Shown here piece after piece: positions 24,354-33,413 of a DNA stretch of 43,621 bases (the stretch's first letter is position 1; each line of letters opens with the position of its first letter). The stretch is taken from assembly GCA_964633715.1 (NCBI GenBank), contig CAZWHQ010000039.1, forward strand, positions 1 to 43,621. The letters run 5' to 3'. Below the pieces are notes generated by a model. That model was not told the origin of the DNA and ran no database searches. It saw only the letters and a list, made by a program, of their open reading frames with translations. This stretch comes from JAUWVG01 sp964633715. Its GTDB lineage: Bacteria > Acidobacteriota > Aminicenantia > Aminicenantales > Aminicenantaceae. The translations under genes were made by a program, and so were the position numbers.

Positions 24354-24451
24354 TGTATTCCGCAAAAGAGGGCCATTGATTCCATTCGATAAAAAGATGC
24401 TTCTTAAAATCAAGATTTTTATTTTGAATTTTAATGTGCTAAATTAACGAG

Positions 24452-25225
24452 ATGGATAAAAATATCATTCCGATTATACTGACAATTTTTATACTCACAC
24501 TCCATCTGCACGCAGAAAAATTTGAGATTCAGATCTCATATGGGGGATGGAGCCTGTCTCCATTTATCACCTCAGTCGAAAAAGAAAGCGAAAGAATTAT
24601 TGGAGATGAACTGTACCATATTGTCGATACTCTTCTTCCTGGAACTGCTCTCTCGGCCTTTCGATCCGACATAGATCTTACATCATCTGGAAAGTCTTTA
24701 GATTTATCTATCTGGTACAAAATTGGCCACAGCAATTTTTTCTTGGGGTTAAAAGGACAGGTTTACAGCTTCCATCTTCCCTACTCCCTGGATGCAATCC
24801 AATCCATCAGCTTTTTTGGTTATCCGCTCGTTGAATTAGAGGTCGAGGCTGAGGGTGAAATCAATCTCAGTTCAGTGATTATCTCGCCTCTGGCACGATG
24901 GGCAACTTTATCCGGCAAAAATTTCACACTCAACTTATATGGAGGTTGTTCCATTTTTCATTATAAAGGTGACTATGTTCTTGACGGCAACGTTCTTGTC
25001 AAAACCCCTTTGGGCGATTTTGAATATCAGGGAAAGGAATCCCAAGATATCGAAGAATTAAGGGAATGGAGTGACAGAATTCCAACCTGGATGATCTCCC
25101 CTTCGCTGGGGATGATGATACAGTATAAGTTATCAAAAGAGTTCGGTCTTTTAGTCGATTTGTCTCTTTCTCACGGATTTTTCTTTTCTGCCGGCGTGGT
25201 CTTCACCTTAGGATCATCACAGTAA
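24452..25225 (+). CDS. Secreted outer-membrane beta-barrel-like protein, family not recognised
   Basis: 257 residues with a cleavable signal peptide (hydrophobic IIPIILTIFILTLHLHA, cleavage likely after Ala21). The mature part alternates hydrophobic and polar residues in strands, rich in Tyr, Phe and Ser, and ends with a strand (FFFSAGVVFTLG), as expected of an 8-10-strand outer-membrane barrel. No enzyme motif is visible. It is transcribed alone, divergently from ispH, and converges on the RND pump gene. The function is unknown; assignment to the outer membrane is inference from composition. Confidence 0.7.
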   Translation: MDKNIIPIILTIFILTLHLHAEKFEIQISYGGWSLSPFITSVEKESERIIGDELYHIVDTLLPGTALSAFRSDIDLTSSGKSLDLSIWYKIGHSNFFLGLKGQVYSFHLPYSLDAIQSISFFGYPLVELEVEAEGEINLSSVIISPLARWATLSGKNFTLNLYGGCSIFHYKGDYVLDGNVLVKTPLGDFEYQGKESQDIEELREWSDRIPTWMISPSLGMMIQYKLSKEFGLLVDLSLSHGFFFSAGVVFTLGSSQ

Positions 25226-25244
25226 AGCTTTGACGGTTTACTGT
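25219..25244. terminator. Bidirectional stem-loop between convergent genes
   Basis: ACAGTAAA (25219-25226) and TTTACTGT (25237-25244) are perfect 8-bp arms around a 10-nt loop. The arms contain the TAA stops of both the outer-membrane protein gene and the RND pump gene. The stem is AT-rich and only short T-runs follow, so its termination strength is uncertain. Confidence 0.45.
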
Positions 25245-28200
25245 CTACTGAAGGACACCTTTTCGAAAAGGCTGTAAATAACAGGAATAACAAAAAGCGT
25301 CAAAAACGTTGTGGCAATCAGCCCTCCAAGAACAGTGATGGCAAGGGGCGCTCTTATCTCTGCTCCCGATGACGTACTGATCGCCATAGGAAGCATGCCC
25401 ACGACTGTAGTGAGGGCCGTGATCAGAACTGGACGCAGGCGGACAGAACACGCCTGAAGGATGGCCTCTCTTTTATCCACTCCCCTCCGTATCATTTGGT
25501 TGATATAATCCACCATTACAATCCCATTGTTAACAGCAATTCCTCCAAGCAGAACAATTCCTATTAAAACGGGCAGATTGACAGGTCTCCCTGTAATAAG
25601 CAGAGCCAATACGACACCTGATAAGCTAAGGGGGATTGTAAACATGATCACCAATGGATGGCGAAAGGATTCAAACTGGGATGCCATAACCATATACACA
25701 AGAAGCACGGCCAGCAAAAAAGCACCGGCCATGGCCTTAAAGGCATTCTGCATCTCCTGGTACTGACCGCCAAGTTCAATAAAATATCCACTGGGGAGAG
25801 TCTGCTTTATAGGTGCTATTTTTTGCTTAATGTCCTTGGAAATCTTCCCCAGGCTCCGGCCTGAAATATTGGCTAAAACAGAAACTTCCCTCACCTGGTT
25901 TTCCCTGACAATCTGGATAGGCCCCTCGCCTTCAGTGATGCTGGCTACTTGATCCAAAAAAATCGTCTCATTTAATGACGTTTTGATCGGCATGCTTTTG
26001 AGGGCCTCTAAGGAATCCCGGAATCTCTTTTCAAAACGAACCCTCACATCGATCTCCTCATTGCCCTCCCGAAAACGGGTGGCGATCGTTCCCAAGGAAG
26101 CTGTCTGGATTGCTTGGGCAACCTGGGTGACCATTAATCCCAAACGCGAGGATTTTTCCCTATCAATCCGGATATGAAATTCCGGTTTTGCTTCAGCAAA
26201 TGTATGCGTTACATCCCTCAAACCTCTTGTATCTTGAATATATCTCACAACACGATCTGCAAGGTCTTTTAATTTATCGAGATCACTGCCAAATATTTTA
26301 ATATCGATAGGAGCAGATGATCCTCCCAACATCATCTGGCTGATATCCAGGGCTTCATACTTTAAGGAAAAGATTTCAGGAAGTTTTTTCCGAATGTTCT
26401 CCAGCACATCTACATCTCTAAGTTTTCTCCTGTTTTGTTCGACTAATCCGGCCCATATTATGGCTTCGTTTGTGCTGCTCGTTGTGAGTCCCCCCACCAA
26501 TTCCATTGGATTTCCCTCCGACTGCTTTCCAATCTGAATCGATATGGTTTTTACTTCCGGTTCACTGCGTATAACATTTTCAACAAGGGATACGACACGA
26601 TTGGTCTCCTCTAGAGAGGTGCCAACAGGCATTTCAAGCCTGAGGATAAGCATATCTCTGTCCATAGAGGGGATGAATTCAGTCCCTAAAAAAGGAATCA
26701 GAACCAGTGAACACATCAGTAAAACCGATACCGTTACCAAGATGAGCCCCCGATGTTGGAGAGAAAGCATCAAAATTTTCCGATAAAATCTCCTGACTTT
26801 GACAAACTGTGGTGTTCTCTGTGTTTTTCTAATGGACTGGTTGTCTCCTGGCCTAAACAGAAGTGAAGCCAACATGGGTACAATTGTTAGGGCTACAAAG
26901 AGGGACGCAATCAAAGAAAAAGAAATAGACAGAGCCAAGGCTCTGGTCATTTTCCCAGTGATCCCCGCGGAAAACATCATTGGAAAAAACACGGCAATTG
27001 TTGTCAGGGTCGAAGCAGCAACGGCCATCCCCACTTCGGAAGTCCCTTTCTTTGCAGCTTCCTCAGGCCCTGAACCACCTTCCATATGGCGGAAAATGTT
27101 TTCGATCACAACAATGGCATCATCGACCAGCATTCCAATGCCCAAGGCAAGTCCCCCCAATGTGAGGAGGTTGATCGTGTATCCGGCCGCATATATGGCA
27201 ATAAAAGCACAAATCACTGAGAGGGGAATGGATAGGGCTATTGTTGCTGTAGGGCGCCAGTTTCGGAGGAAAATCAGAATGAAAAAAACCGCCAGAATCC
27301 CTCCTAGTAAGGCATTATCTTTAGTCCTCCGGATAATCATCCGGATCATGTCCGCTTGGTCCAACCAAGGATAGAACTTGAAATTCTGAGGAAGGTTCTC
27401 AAGAACTCTAGTCATCTCCTCTTTGACAGCTTCAGCAGTGATCACCGTGTTCGCTCCTGAGCGTTTGTTGATCATATAGATCACACCCTGAGTCCCTTGA
27501 ATTCGAGAGATGAATCGTGTTTCCTTGAGAGTATCTTTTACTTCGGCCACATCCCTAAGGTAAATCGGTTGGCCGGCTTGTGTAGAACCAACAACGGTAT
27601 CCTGGATATCATCAATTGTGGTGAATTCCCCAAGCATCCGGACAAGAAAATCGGAATGAATTTCGACAATATGCCCCGCGGGAAGATTCATGTTTTCCAT
27701 CCGGAGAGCACGGACTATCTGTTCAAGAGAGACATTACGGGATGCCAGAGCAGACTTGTCTATATCAACGAGGATTTCTCGAATATCTGTGGAAAAGATC
27801 TGTGCAGAGGCGACTCCATCGATCCTCTCCAATCGATGGACAAGTTCTTCTTCGACTATGGCCTTAAGTTCAACTGTAGGAAGATCCGCTGTGATTCCAC
27901 CGAATAAAATGGGAAAAGCGCCCAAATTGAATTTCACAACAAGAGTATCGCTGGCATCTTGGGGAAGATAGATTCTGTTGAGATCAATCTGATCCCTGAT
28001 ATCTTGGGCCGCAAAATCCAGATTTGTCCCCCACTCGAACTCAACCAATATCAATGACATGCCTTCGGATGCGATAGATGTGACTTTTTTTACCCGGCTG
28101 ACTGAATTGATGATCTGTTCAAGAGGTTTGGTGACGGTGTTTTCGATATCTTCCGATGCTGCACCTGAGTAATTTGTAATCACGGAAACCGTCGGAAATT

Positions 28201-28321
28201 CGATGTCGGGAAAATAATCCAATCCCAGTTTTGAAAAAGCGAGAAAGCCCAATACCACAAGGATCATAGCCAACATGGATGTCGGCACTCTATGATTAAC
28301 TGAAAACTCAGGGACCTTCAT
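25238..28321 (-). CDS. RND (HAE/AcrB-like) multidrug efflux permease, copy 1
   Basis: A 1027-residue proton-driven inner-membrane pump with the usual 12 helices: one N-terminal helix, a large periplasmic loop, six helices, a second loop and five helices. TM4 has the paired aspartates in VDDAIVVIEN for proton relay. The TM10 motif is VNNGIVMVDYIN, where AcrB has Lys; this variant is common in the SwrC-like subgroup. The ATG overlaps the stop of the adaptor gene by 4 nt, so the two are co-translated. No TolC-type outer-membrane factor is next to it. It is closely similar to the pump at 36.3-39.4 kb. The substrate is unknown. Confidence 0.93.
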   Translation of the reverse strand: MKVPEFSVNHRVPTSMLAMILVVLGFLAFSKLGLDYFPDIEFPTVSVITNYSGAASEDIENTVTKPLEQIINSVSRVKKVTSIASEGMSLILVEFEWGTNLDFAAQDIRDQIDLNRIYLPQDASDTLVVKFNLGAFPILFGGITADLPTVELKAIVEEELVHRLERIDGVASAQIFSTDIREILVDIDKSALASRNVSLEQIVRALRMENMNLPAGHIVEIHSDFLVRMLGEFTTIDDIQDTVVGSTQAGQPIYLRDVAEVKDTLKETRFISRIQGTQGVIYMINKRSGANTVITAEAVKEEMTRVLENLPQNFKFYPWLDQADMIRMIIRRTKDNALLGGILAVFFILIFLRNWRPTATIALSIPLSVICAFIAIYAAGYTINLLTLGGLALGIGMLVDDAIVVIENIFRHMEGGSGPEEAAKKGTSEVGMAVAASTLTTIAVFFPMMFSAGITGKMTRALALSISFSLIASLFVALTIVPMLASLLFRPGDNQSIRKTQRTPQFVKVRRFYRKILMLSLQHRGLILVTVSVLLMCSLVLIPFLGTEFIPSMDRDMLILRLEMPVGTSLEETNRVVSLVENVIRSEPEVKTISIQIGKQSEGNPMELVGGLTTSSTNEAIIWAGLVEQNRRKLRDVDVLENIRKKLPEIFSLKYEALDISQMMLGGSSAPIDIKIFGSDLDKLKDLADRVVRYIQDTRGLRDVTHTFAEAKPEFHIRIDREKSSRLGLMVTQVAQAIQTASLGTIATRFREGNEEIDVRVRFEKRFRDSLEALKSMPIKTSLNETIFLDQVASITEGEGPIQIVRENQVREVSVLANISGRSLGKISKDIKQKIAPIKQTLPSGYFIELGGQYQEMQNAFKAMAGAFLLAVLLVYMVMASQFESFRHPLVIMFTIPLSLSGVVLALLITGRPVNLPVLIGIVLLGGIAVNNGIVMVDYINQMIRRGVDKREAILQACSVRLRPVLITALTTVVGMLPMAISTSSGAEIRAPLAITVLGGLIATTFLTLFVIPVIYSLFEKVSFSRQ

Positions 28322-29424
28322 TTGATGACTTCTAAAACATCAATTCGAGCCCCCTCCTCGAGGCCAAAATTTCCTTCAATAATGACTTGATCTCTTTCTT
28401 TGAGACCAGCTGTCACTTCTGCAAAATCTGGATTTTGAAAGCCTAATGTCACACTGACTTTTTTCACAGTTTCACCTTGAACAATAAAAACATAGCTCTT
28501 CTCCAGGAACGCTTTTAGAGGAATGACAAGCACATCTTCGTGAACACCAATAAAAAAAGTGACATCTCCAAAAGTGTTTGGCTTAAGAAGCAAATCGTGA
28601 TTTTCAAGCACAACCTCCACTGCAAATTTTTTTGATTGGGGATCAGCCGTCTGGTTGACAAGAGAGACACGCCCCGGAAAAGCTCTTCCCGGAAAAGCAG
28701 CCACCTCGACCTGAGCCATCTGCCCTTTTCTGATCCGAGAGGCGTCTCTCTGAGACACTTCAACTTCAAGTTTGATACGGGAATAATTCATCACTGTCAG
28801 AATCCCCTCATTTGGAAAAAACCCTCCCATCATCGGATTGATCACATCCCCCACATCGGCATTAATGGAGGCCACGACTCCAGCAAAAGGGGCTTTCATC
28901 CGTGAAACTTCAACACTATGTTTGGCCAGATTAAGAACAGCCCGCGCCTGCTGGAGTTGAGCGTCTGCTGCCTCATAAATAAGTTTTATTTTTTCATACT
29001 GCTGCGCAGAGACTGCACTTTCCTTTTTTAGACGCTCCATTCTGTCCAGGTTGCGTTTGGAATCATTACGGTTGGCTTCGGCCACCACAACACCCGCTTC
29101 CGCCTGTTCTAGCTGTAGCAGATAGGCCCGCGTATCCAGTTCAGCAAGCAATTGTCCCTCTTTGACTTTCTCTCCTTCTTCGACGTAGATCTTGTCAATC
29201 TTTCCGCCTATATCAGGAGTGATCGTGATTTCCTTCCATGCCTGGATTAAACCAGTGTTGTGAAGATTTTCTGAAATGTTTTCACGATGGACAGTAAAAA
29301 CCTTCACAGGAGTGGCTACTGATCTCTCCTCTAAACCCTCTTCATTCCGACCGGTTTTTTGACAAGACAAAAAGGATAAAAGAAAACACAAAACAAAAAT
29401 TCCGACTGCCGTCAATTTTCTCAT
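28318..29424 (-). CDS. RND periplasmic adaptor (membrane fusion) lipoprotein
   Basis: 368 residues from an ATG with GGAG 6 nt upstream; an in-frame extension to 29499 lacks such a site and would spoil the signal peptide. The signal peptide ends in a lipobox (LSFLSC), so the N-terminus should be a lipidated Cys. A biotinyl/lipoyl-like half (VTPDIGG-type strand, VEEGEKVKEGQLLAELDTR) leads to an alpha-helical hairpin rich in Glu/Ala/Lys. The second lipoyl half follows (MKAPFAGVVASINADVGDVI), then the beta-barrel and membrane-proximal domains. It links the pump to an outer-membrane channel. It is cotranscribed with pump copy 1. Confidence 0.92.
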   Translation of the reverse strand: MRKLTAVGIFVLCFLLSFLSCQKTGRNEEGLEERSVATPVKVFTVHRENISENLHNTGLIQAWKEITITPDIGGKIDKIYVEEGEKVKEGQLLAELDTRAYLLQLEQAEAGVVVAEANRNDSKRNLDRMERLKKESAVSAQQYEKIKLIYEAADAQLQQARAVLNLAKHSVEVSRMKAPFAGVVASINADVGDVINPMMGGFFPNEGILTVMNYSRIKLEVEVSQRDASRIRKGQMAQVEVAAFPGRAFPGRVSLVNQTADPQSKKFAVEVVLENHDLLLKPNTFGDVTFFIGVHEDVLVIPLKAFLEKSYVFIVQGETVKKVSVTLGFQNPDFAEVTAGLKERDQVIIEGNFGLEEGARIDVLEVIK

Positions 29425-29526
29425 TTTTTCTCCATGTCTCCTTTGTCTCAGCTCTCCTTGAACGATCAACTCATACACTTCGTGTGCCATAAATATCAAA
29501 TTCAGGGACTCAATAGCATTATAAAC

Positions 29527-30945
29527 CTATACATTTGATTTTAAAAACTTCATGGCAAAAAACGCAAGAGAAGGCATCTTTTTCAGAACAAGCTTTAAAA
29601 GCCCGGAGAAATGCCCCTCGGTCAAATCGAGAAGAACGTTTGGGCTCAGTATTTGAGCAAGTTTATTAAAATCATCATCTGATAAATTCTCCATGAATTT
29701 TTGAAGACGGAGCATCTTTTTAAATTGTTCTCCAAACATGAGCTCCCATTTTTTCTGATATGAGCTTAAATTTTTCTTGCTGACATCATTGCTTCTAAGG
29801 GAATCCGCAGCCACTTCCGCCGCCAATTTACCTGAGAGCAAGGCGAGATCAATACCTCCTCCTGTGACGGGATTGACAAAATGTGCAGCATCTCCAATGA
29901 TCATAAGTCCATTAGTGGTAAGTGTTTCAAACGTCTGGTGAATGGGCACTCCTCCGCTGTTGACCTCAACAGGAGAGGATCCTTTAAAAATTGAAGGGTG
30001 GGCCTCAATAAAACTGTCTAAACAGTGTTTTGCCGATCTGTCACTACTCTTCAAAACATTGACACCAACTCCAACATTTGCAAGACCATTCCCTTTTGGG
30101 AAAATCCAAAGATAACCTCCTGGAGCAGTTGTAGTGCCATAGTAGAGATGTATGGCCTTTTCATCGATATCGCTCAATCCGGCCATTTCATATTGGAAAC
30201 AGCTCATAAAACCATTTATAGGATTGACAGTATCCAAACCAGCAGATTTGGCCATTTTTGAATCCACACCGTCTGCGGCCACAGTCACCTTAGCTCTGAT
30301 TATTTTCTCTATTCCCATGTGTTTGACAACCACACCCTGGACAAAGTCATTTTCTCTGAGAACAGACAGGGCTGCGGCTTTCAGCCAATATTTAGCCCCG
30401 GCAAGAACAGCATCTTTTGCCAGATGTTTTTCAAAAACCTTCCTTTCAATGATACAACCGCTCTCCATTTGAGTCCGGGCTCCAAATTTGGCACAGTTTT
30501 CATTTGGCGCATGGAGAACGGCATGGCGAATCCGTTGAAGCAACCAGAGAGGATGAGGTTCAACACCGACCTTTTCAAACACACTGTAATCGACCGCCTC
30601 CGCACATCTCTTCGGCACACCGATCTCCTGTTTTTTTTCAACAACCAGCACTTCCACTCCAGACAGAGCCAGGTGTTTTGCACACATACTTCCTGCAGGA
30701 CCGGCGCCCACTACAACAACATCTGTATGAATGATGTCTGTTTCAGGCTGATAGGATCTGTCTCCCGTTTCTATCTCAATCGCTTCTACCGGGCAAAAAA
30801 GAAGGCAGTTGCGGCACAGAGTGCACCGCTCTCTGGTGACCTTCAGTTCAGTCTCCATCAAGACAAGGGCATCTTCAGGACATACGGCAACACATCCCCC
30901 GCAATAACAACATTTGTCGCGATCTATCCTTATCTCTTCTATCAA
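29527..30945 (-). CDS. Geranylgeranyl reductase with fused two-cluster ferredoxin
   Basis: 472 residues from a TTG with AGGAG 6 nt upstream; a further TTG 36 nt earlier is less likely. The first about 60 residues are a ferredoxin with CCYCGGCVAVCP and CTLCRNCLLFCP. The rest is a geranylgeranyl reductase-family flavoprotein: FAD fold VVGAGPAGS, the PxxYxWxFP-type motif (GGYLWIFPKG) and GDAAHFVNPVTGGGIDLALLSG. Archaeal members saturate the geranylgeranyl chains of (di)geranylgeranylglyceryl lipids, taking electrons from ferredoxin; a fused ferredoxin would make the electron supply built-in. Plant and bacterial GGRs act on chlorophyll, but no phototrophy genes are near. The neighbouring GGGPS and DGGGPS genes favour the archaeal lipid role. 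Confidence 0.85.
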   Translation of the reverse strand: MIEEIRIDRDKCCYCGGCVAVCPEDALVLMETELKVTRERCTLCRNCLLFCPVEAIEIETGDRSYQPETDIIHTDVVVVGAGPAGSMCAKHLALSGVEVLVVEKKQEIGVPKRCAEAVDYSVFEKVGVEPHPLWLLQRIRHAVLHAPNENCAKFGARTQMESGCIIERKVFEKHLAKDAVLAGAKYWLKAAALSVLRENDFVQGVVVKHMGIEKIIRAKVTVAADGVDSKMAKSAGLDTVNPINGFMSCFQYEMAGLSDIDEKAIHLYYGTTTAPGGYLWIFPKGNGLANVGVGVNVLKSSDRSAKHCLDSFIEAHPSIFKGSSPVEVNSGGVPIHQTFETLTTNGLMIIGDAAHFVNPVTGGGIDLALLSGKLAAEVAADSLRSNDVSKKNLSSYQKKWELMFGEQFKKMLRLQKFMENLSDDDFNKLAQILSPNVLLDLTEGHFSGLLKLVLKKMPSLAFFAMKFLKSNV

Positions 30946-30995
30946 ATGCCACTCCTGACTCTGGGATAACAGTCCATACAAAAGCTTGAACTAGT

Positions 30996-31024
30996 ATTAT
31001 CCATATTCTCTGAACAAATCTCAA
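30996..31024 (-). promoter_or_regulatory. Promoter of the geranylgeranyl reductase gene
   Basis: Minus strand TTGAGA (31019-31024), 17-nt spacer, GATAAT (30996-31001), giving a leader of about 44 nt before the TTG start. It lies in the divergent region shared with the Tes-GGGPS-DGGGPS genes. Confidence 0.5.
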
Positions 31025-31151
31025 GACATCTAAAATTGTTGAGAAAATGGAGGGATTTCAGGAAAGAACAAACCAGCCAAACTTATTCTAGCGCTGGCTC
31101 TCTCATAAAAGTTGATTTATTCTAAGGTGAATTGGCTTGCCCATAAATATC

Positions 31152-31181
31152 TTGAATGCAAACCTCAATTACGATTAAAAT
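31152..31181 (+). promoter_or_regulatory. Possible promoter of the plus-strand ether-lipid operon
   Basis: TTGAAT (31152-31157), 18-nt spacer, TAAAAT (31176-31181), about 17 nt of leader before the first gene. The boxes are imperfect; it is chosen by position and spacing. Confidence 0.35.
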
Positions 31182-31204
31182 GAAACCTTATTTTTTTAAG
31201 CCAA

Positions 31205-31855
31205 ATGAAATTTGAGACAATTATCCCTGTAATTTTAATGGGAGTCGTATTCGGATTTGTTTATTTCTATTCAAAAAAGGATCAATGGGGAAGGTTTGAT
31301 AAGAGGTACTCCGAAAAACACATTTCAAATTTTATTTACGGTTTTATCTTTGGTTCATTTGCTGCAGTTGTTCTATTTTTCCTTGATTGGCCAATACTCA
31401 TTTTATCTGTTATCCCATTTGCTGGACTCGCGACATGGATATATTCCAAGCGCTTAAAAAAAATTTGGAGGCATGCTCTGCTCCTGGGTATATTTTTAAT
31501 GGCCTTTGACTGGGTTTTCGAAAACATGGGCGCGCACTTCGGGTATTGGTTCAGCAAAAACTCGGCTTTCTTTGTTTTAGCCGTTCCGATTGAAGTTATG
31601 ATTGCCGCCTTACTCGGAGGTTATGCCTATGCCCTTTTCTTGCCAAAAAAGTTCGATATAAAATATCTTCTCATAATAGCGTTACTGCCAGCAATAGGGG
31701 GCCCGCTTGGCGAGGCTCAGCTGCAGAGTATCGGACGTATGACTTATGGGAACGGCTGGAATTGGCCCCATGCAGTTATCGGCTATTTCTTGACCTGGAT
31801 TTTTCTAGATCTTGTTTGGTATAAGATTTTGAAAAGAAAAGAAGGCCTTAACTGA
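31205..31855 (+). CDS. Polytopic membrane protein of unknown function, first gene of the lipid operon
   Basis: 216 residues, about six predicted transmembrane helices (hydrophobic runs near 5-21, 45-62, 64-80, 93-110, 120-146 and 155-170, with a last one at 190-205). Conserved-looking polar positions in the membrane part include FDWVFENMGAHFGYW and GGPLGEAQLQ, reminiscent of small membrane enzymes acting on lipids or carotenoids, but I recognise no family. It precedes the Tes-like gene by 127 bp on the same strand. A role in the lipid pathway, for example in a head-group step not covered by the other genes, is conjecture from position only. Confidence 0.7.
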   Translation: MKFETIIPVILMGVVFGFVYFYSKKDQWGRFDKRYSEKHISNFIYGFIFGSFAAVVLFFLDWPILILSVIPFAGLATWIYSKRLKKIWRHALLLGIFLMAFDWVFENMGAHFGYWFSKNSAFFVLAVPIEVMIAALLGGYAYALFLPKKFDIKYLLIIALLPAIGGPLGEAQLQSIGRMTYGNGWNWPHAVIGYFLTWIFLDLVWYKILKRKEGLN

Positions 31856-31982
31856 CGATTTGAGTTCCTGCACTGCACCTGAGCCTGATCTTTTCCTCTT
31901 TTCAGATTTGATTTCGGAAAACTCGAATCGCTCACTTGATAAGAGGAATTATTGTATGTAGACTGGTTCGAGAAGCAGATTT

Positions 31983-33413
31983 ATGAATAAAAAGACTAAA
32001 TCCATTTGTCCTGAGTGCCGGAAAAAGATTGATGCATGGATCTCCACACAGGGTGATAAAGTTTTCATTGAAAAGGAATGTGACAAGCACGGTCATTTTC
32101 GAGATGTTGTTTGGTCAAACAAATATGACTATGACAGGGCTGAAGCATTTAGGATTGCAGGTAGAGAACCCGACAATCCACAACGCACAGAAGACAGGGG
32201 ATGCCCTTTCGACTGCGGTATCTGCCCTCAGCATAAATCTTCAACACTCCTGGCCATTATTGATGTTACAAACAAATGTAACCTGAAATGTCCCATCTGT
32301 TTTGCGCATGCCTCTGAATCAGAAAACATCTATGAACCATCTAGAGAACAAATTTTCTCTATGCTGAAAAATCTGAGAAACAACAGGCCATACCCTGCTC
32401 CGGCACTTCAATTCTCTGGAGGAGAACCAACCCTCAGAGAGAACCTGCCAGAATTCATTCAAACAGCTAAAAAACTTGGTTTCGTTCATGTGGAAGTCAA
32501 TACTAATGGCATTAAACTCTCTCAAAGCGTTGAGTATTGTAAAATCCTTAAAAAGGCTGGAGTCGATACAATTTATCTCCAATTCGACGGATTTACTCCT
32601 GACGTTTATAAATTGACAAGAGGCCGTGATCTGGTGGACACAAAAATGAAAGCCATCGAAAACTGCCGCACTGCCGGAATGAGAAGCATTGTTCTTGTTG
32701 TGACATTGATCAAGGGGGTCAATGAGGGCCAACTGGGGGACATCATCAGATTTGCAGCAGATAACTTCGATGTCGTTCGCTGTATCAATGTGCAGCCCCT
32801 CTCCTTTGCAGGCCGCACTCCTGAAGAGGATTTGGATAACTATCGGATCACAATTCCAGACTTCATGAAGTGTGTCGAAGAACAAACAGATGGAAATATC
32901 AAGTCTTCAGATTTTTATCCTGTTCCCTGTGTTGTTCCTATTTCGAGGGCTGTCGGAGTCCTCAAAAATGAAAAGTTTCCCGAGTTCACGGCTCACCCTC
33001 ACTGCGGAATGGCCACTTATTTTTTCGTGGATAAGGGAAATATTGTGCCGATAAACCGGTATGCAGATGTTGATAAATTCTTGAGTTCTATGAGAGATAT
33101 TCACGCTTGTGCTTTAAAAGGGCGCAAGTTTCAGGCAAAATTAAAACTATTGCGATCCCTTCGCTTCCTCAAGTTAGGTATGCTGAGGAAACATATCTGG
33201 CCCGTTTTAAGCAAAGGTTCATATGAAGCCCTTGAAGAAATCCATTATAAAATGATTTTGCTGTCCAGTATGCATTTTATGGATGTCCATAACTTTGACT
33301 GTGATCGAGTCAGCCGCTGCGTCATTCATTATGCAGTTCCAGATGGAAGATTAATTCCATTTTGTTCTTATAATAATTTAGGGTACAGAGAGGAAATTGA
33401 AGAGGCTAGATAA
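31983..33413 (+). CDS. tes: Tetraether synthase (Tes)-like radical SAM enzyme
   Basis: 476 residues. An N-terminal metal-binding CPEC (Cys9, Cys12) is followed by an auxiliary-cluster motif GCPFDCGICP (Cys74, 78, 81). The radical SAM motif CNLKCPIC (Cys99, 103, 106) and FSGGEP come next. The C-terminus contains HFMDVHNFDCDRVSRC, CVIHYAVPDGRLIPFC and further Cys. As I recall, this whole layout is that of methanogen MJ0619-type Tes, which couples the ends of two biphytanyl chains in making GDGT lipids. Homologues also occur in bacteria, some perhaps acting on fatty acyl chains. Here the gene overlaps the GGGP synthase start by one base, which argues for isoprenoid ether-lipid substrates. The exact product is not shown by the sequence. 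Confidence 0.8.
   Translation: MNKKTKSICPECRKKIDAWISTQGDKVFIEKECDKHGHFRDVVWSNKYDYDRAEAFRIAGREPDNPQRTEDRGCPFDCGICPQHKSSTLLAIIDVTNKCNLKCPICFAHASESENIYEPSREQIFSMLKNLRNNRPYPAPALQFSGGEPTLRENLPEFIQTAKKLGFVHVEVNTNGIKLSQSVEYCKILKKAGVDTIYLQFDGFTPDVYKLTRGRDLVDTKMKAIENCRTAGMRSIVLVVTLIKGVNEGQLGDIIRFAADNFDVVRCINVQPLSFAGRTPEEDLDNYRITIPDFMKCVEEQTDGNIKSSDFYPVPCVVPISRAVGVLKNEKFPEFTAHPHCGMATYFFVDKGNIVPINRYADVDKFLSSMRDIHACALKGRKFQAKLKLLRSLRFLKLGMLRKHIWPVLSKGSYEALEEIHYKMILLSSMHFMDVHNFDCDRVSRCVIHYAVPDGRLIPFCSYNNLGYREEIEEAR

Noticed and set aside
30319..30969. A 216-codon plus-strand open frame
   Set aside because: Antisense to the geranylgeranyl reductase gene; no signal peptide, motif or ribosome site.
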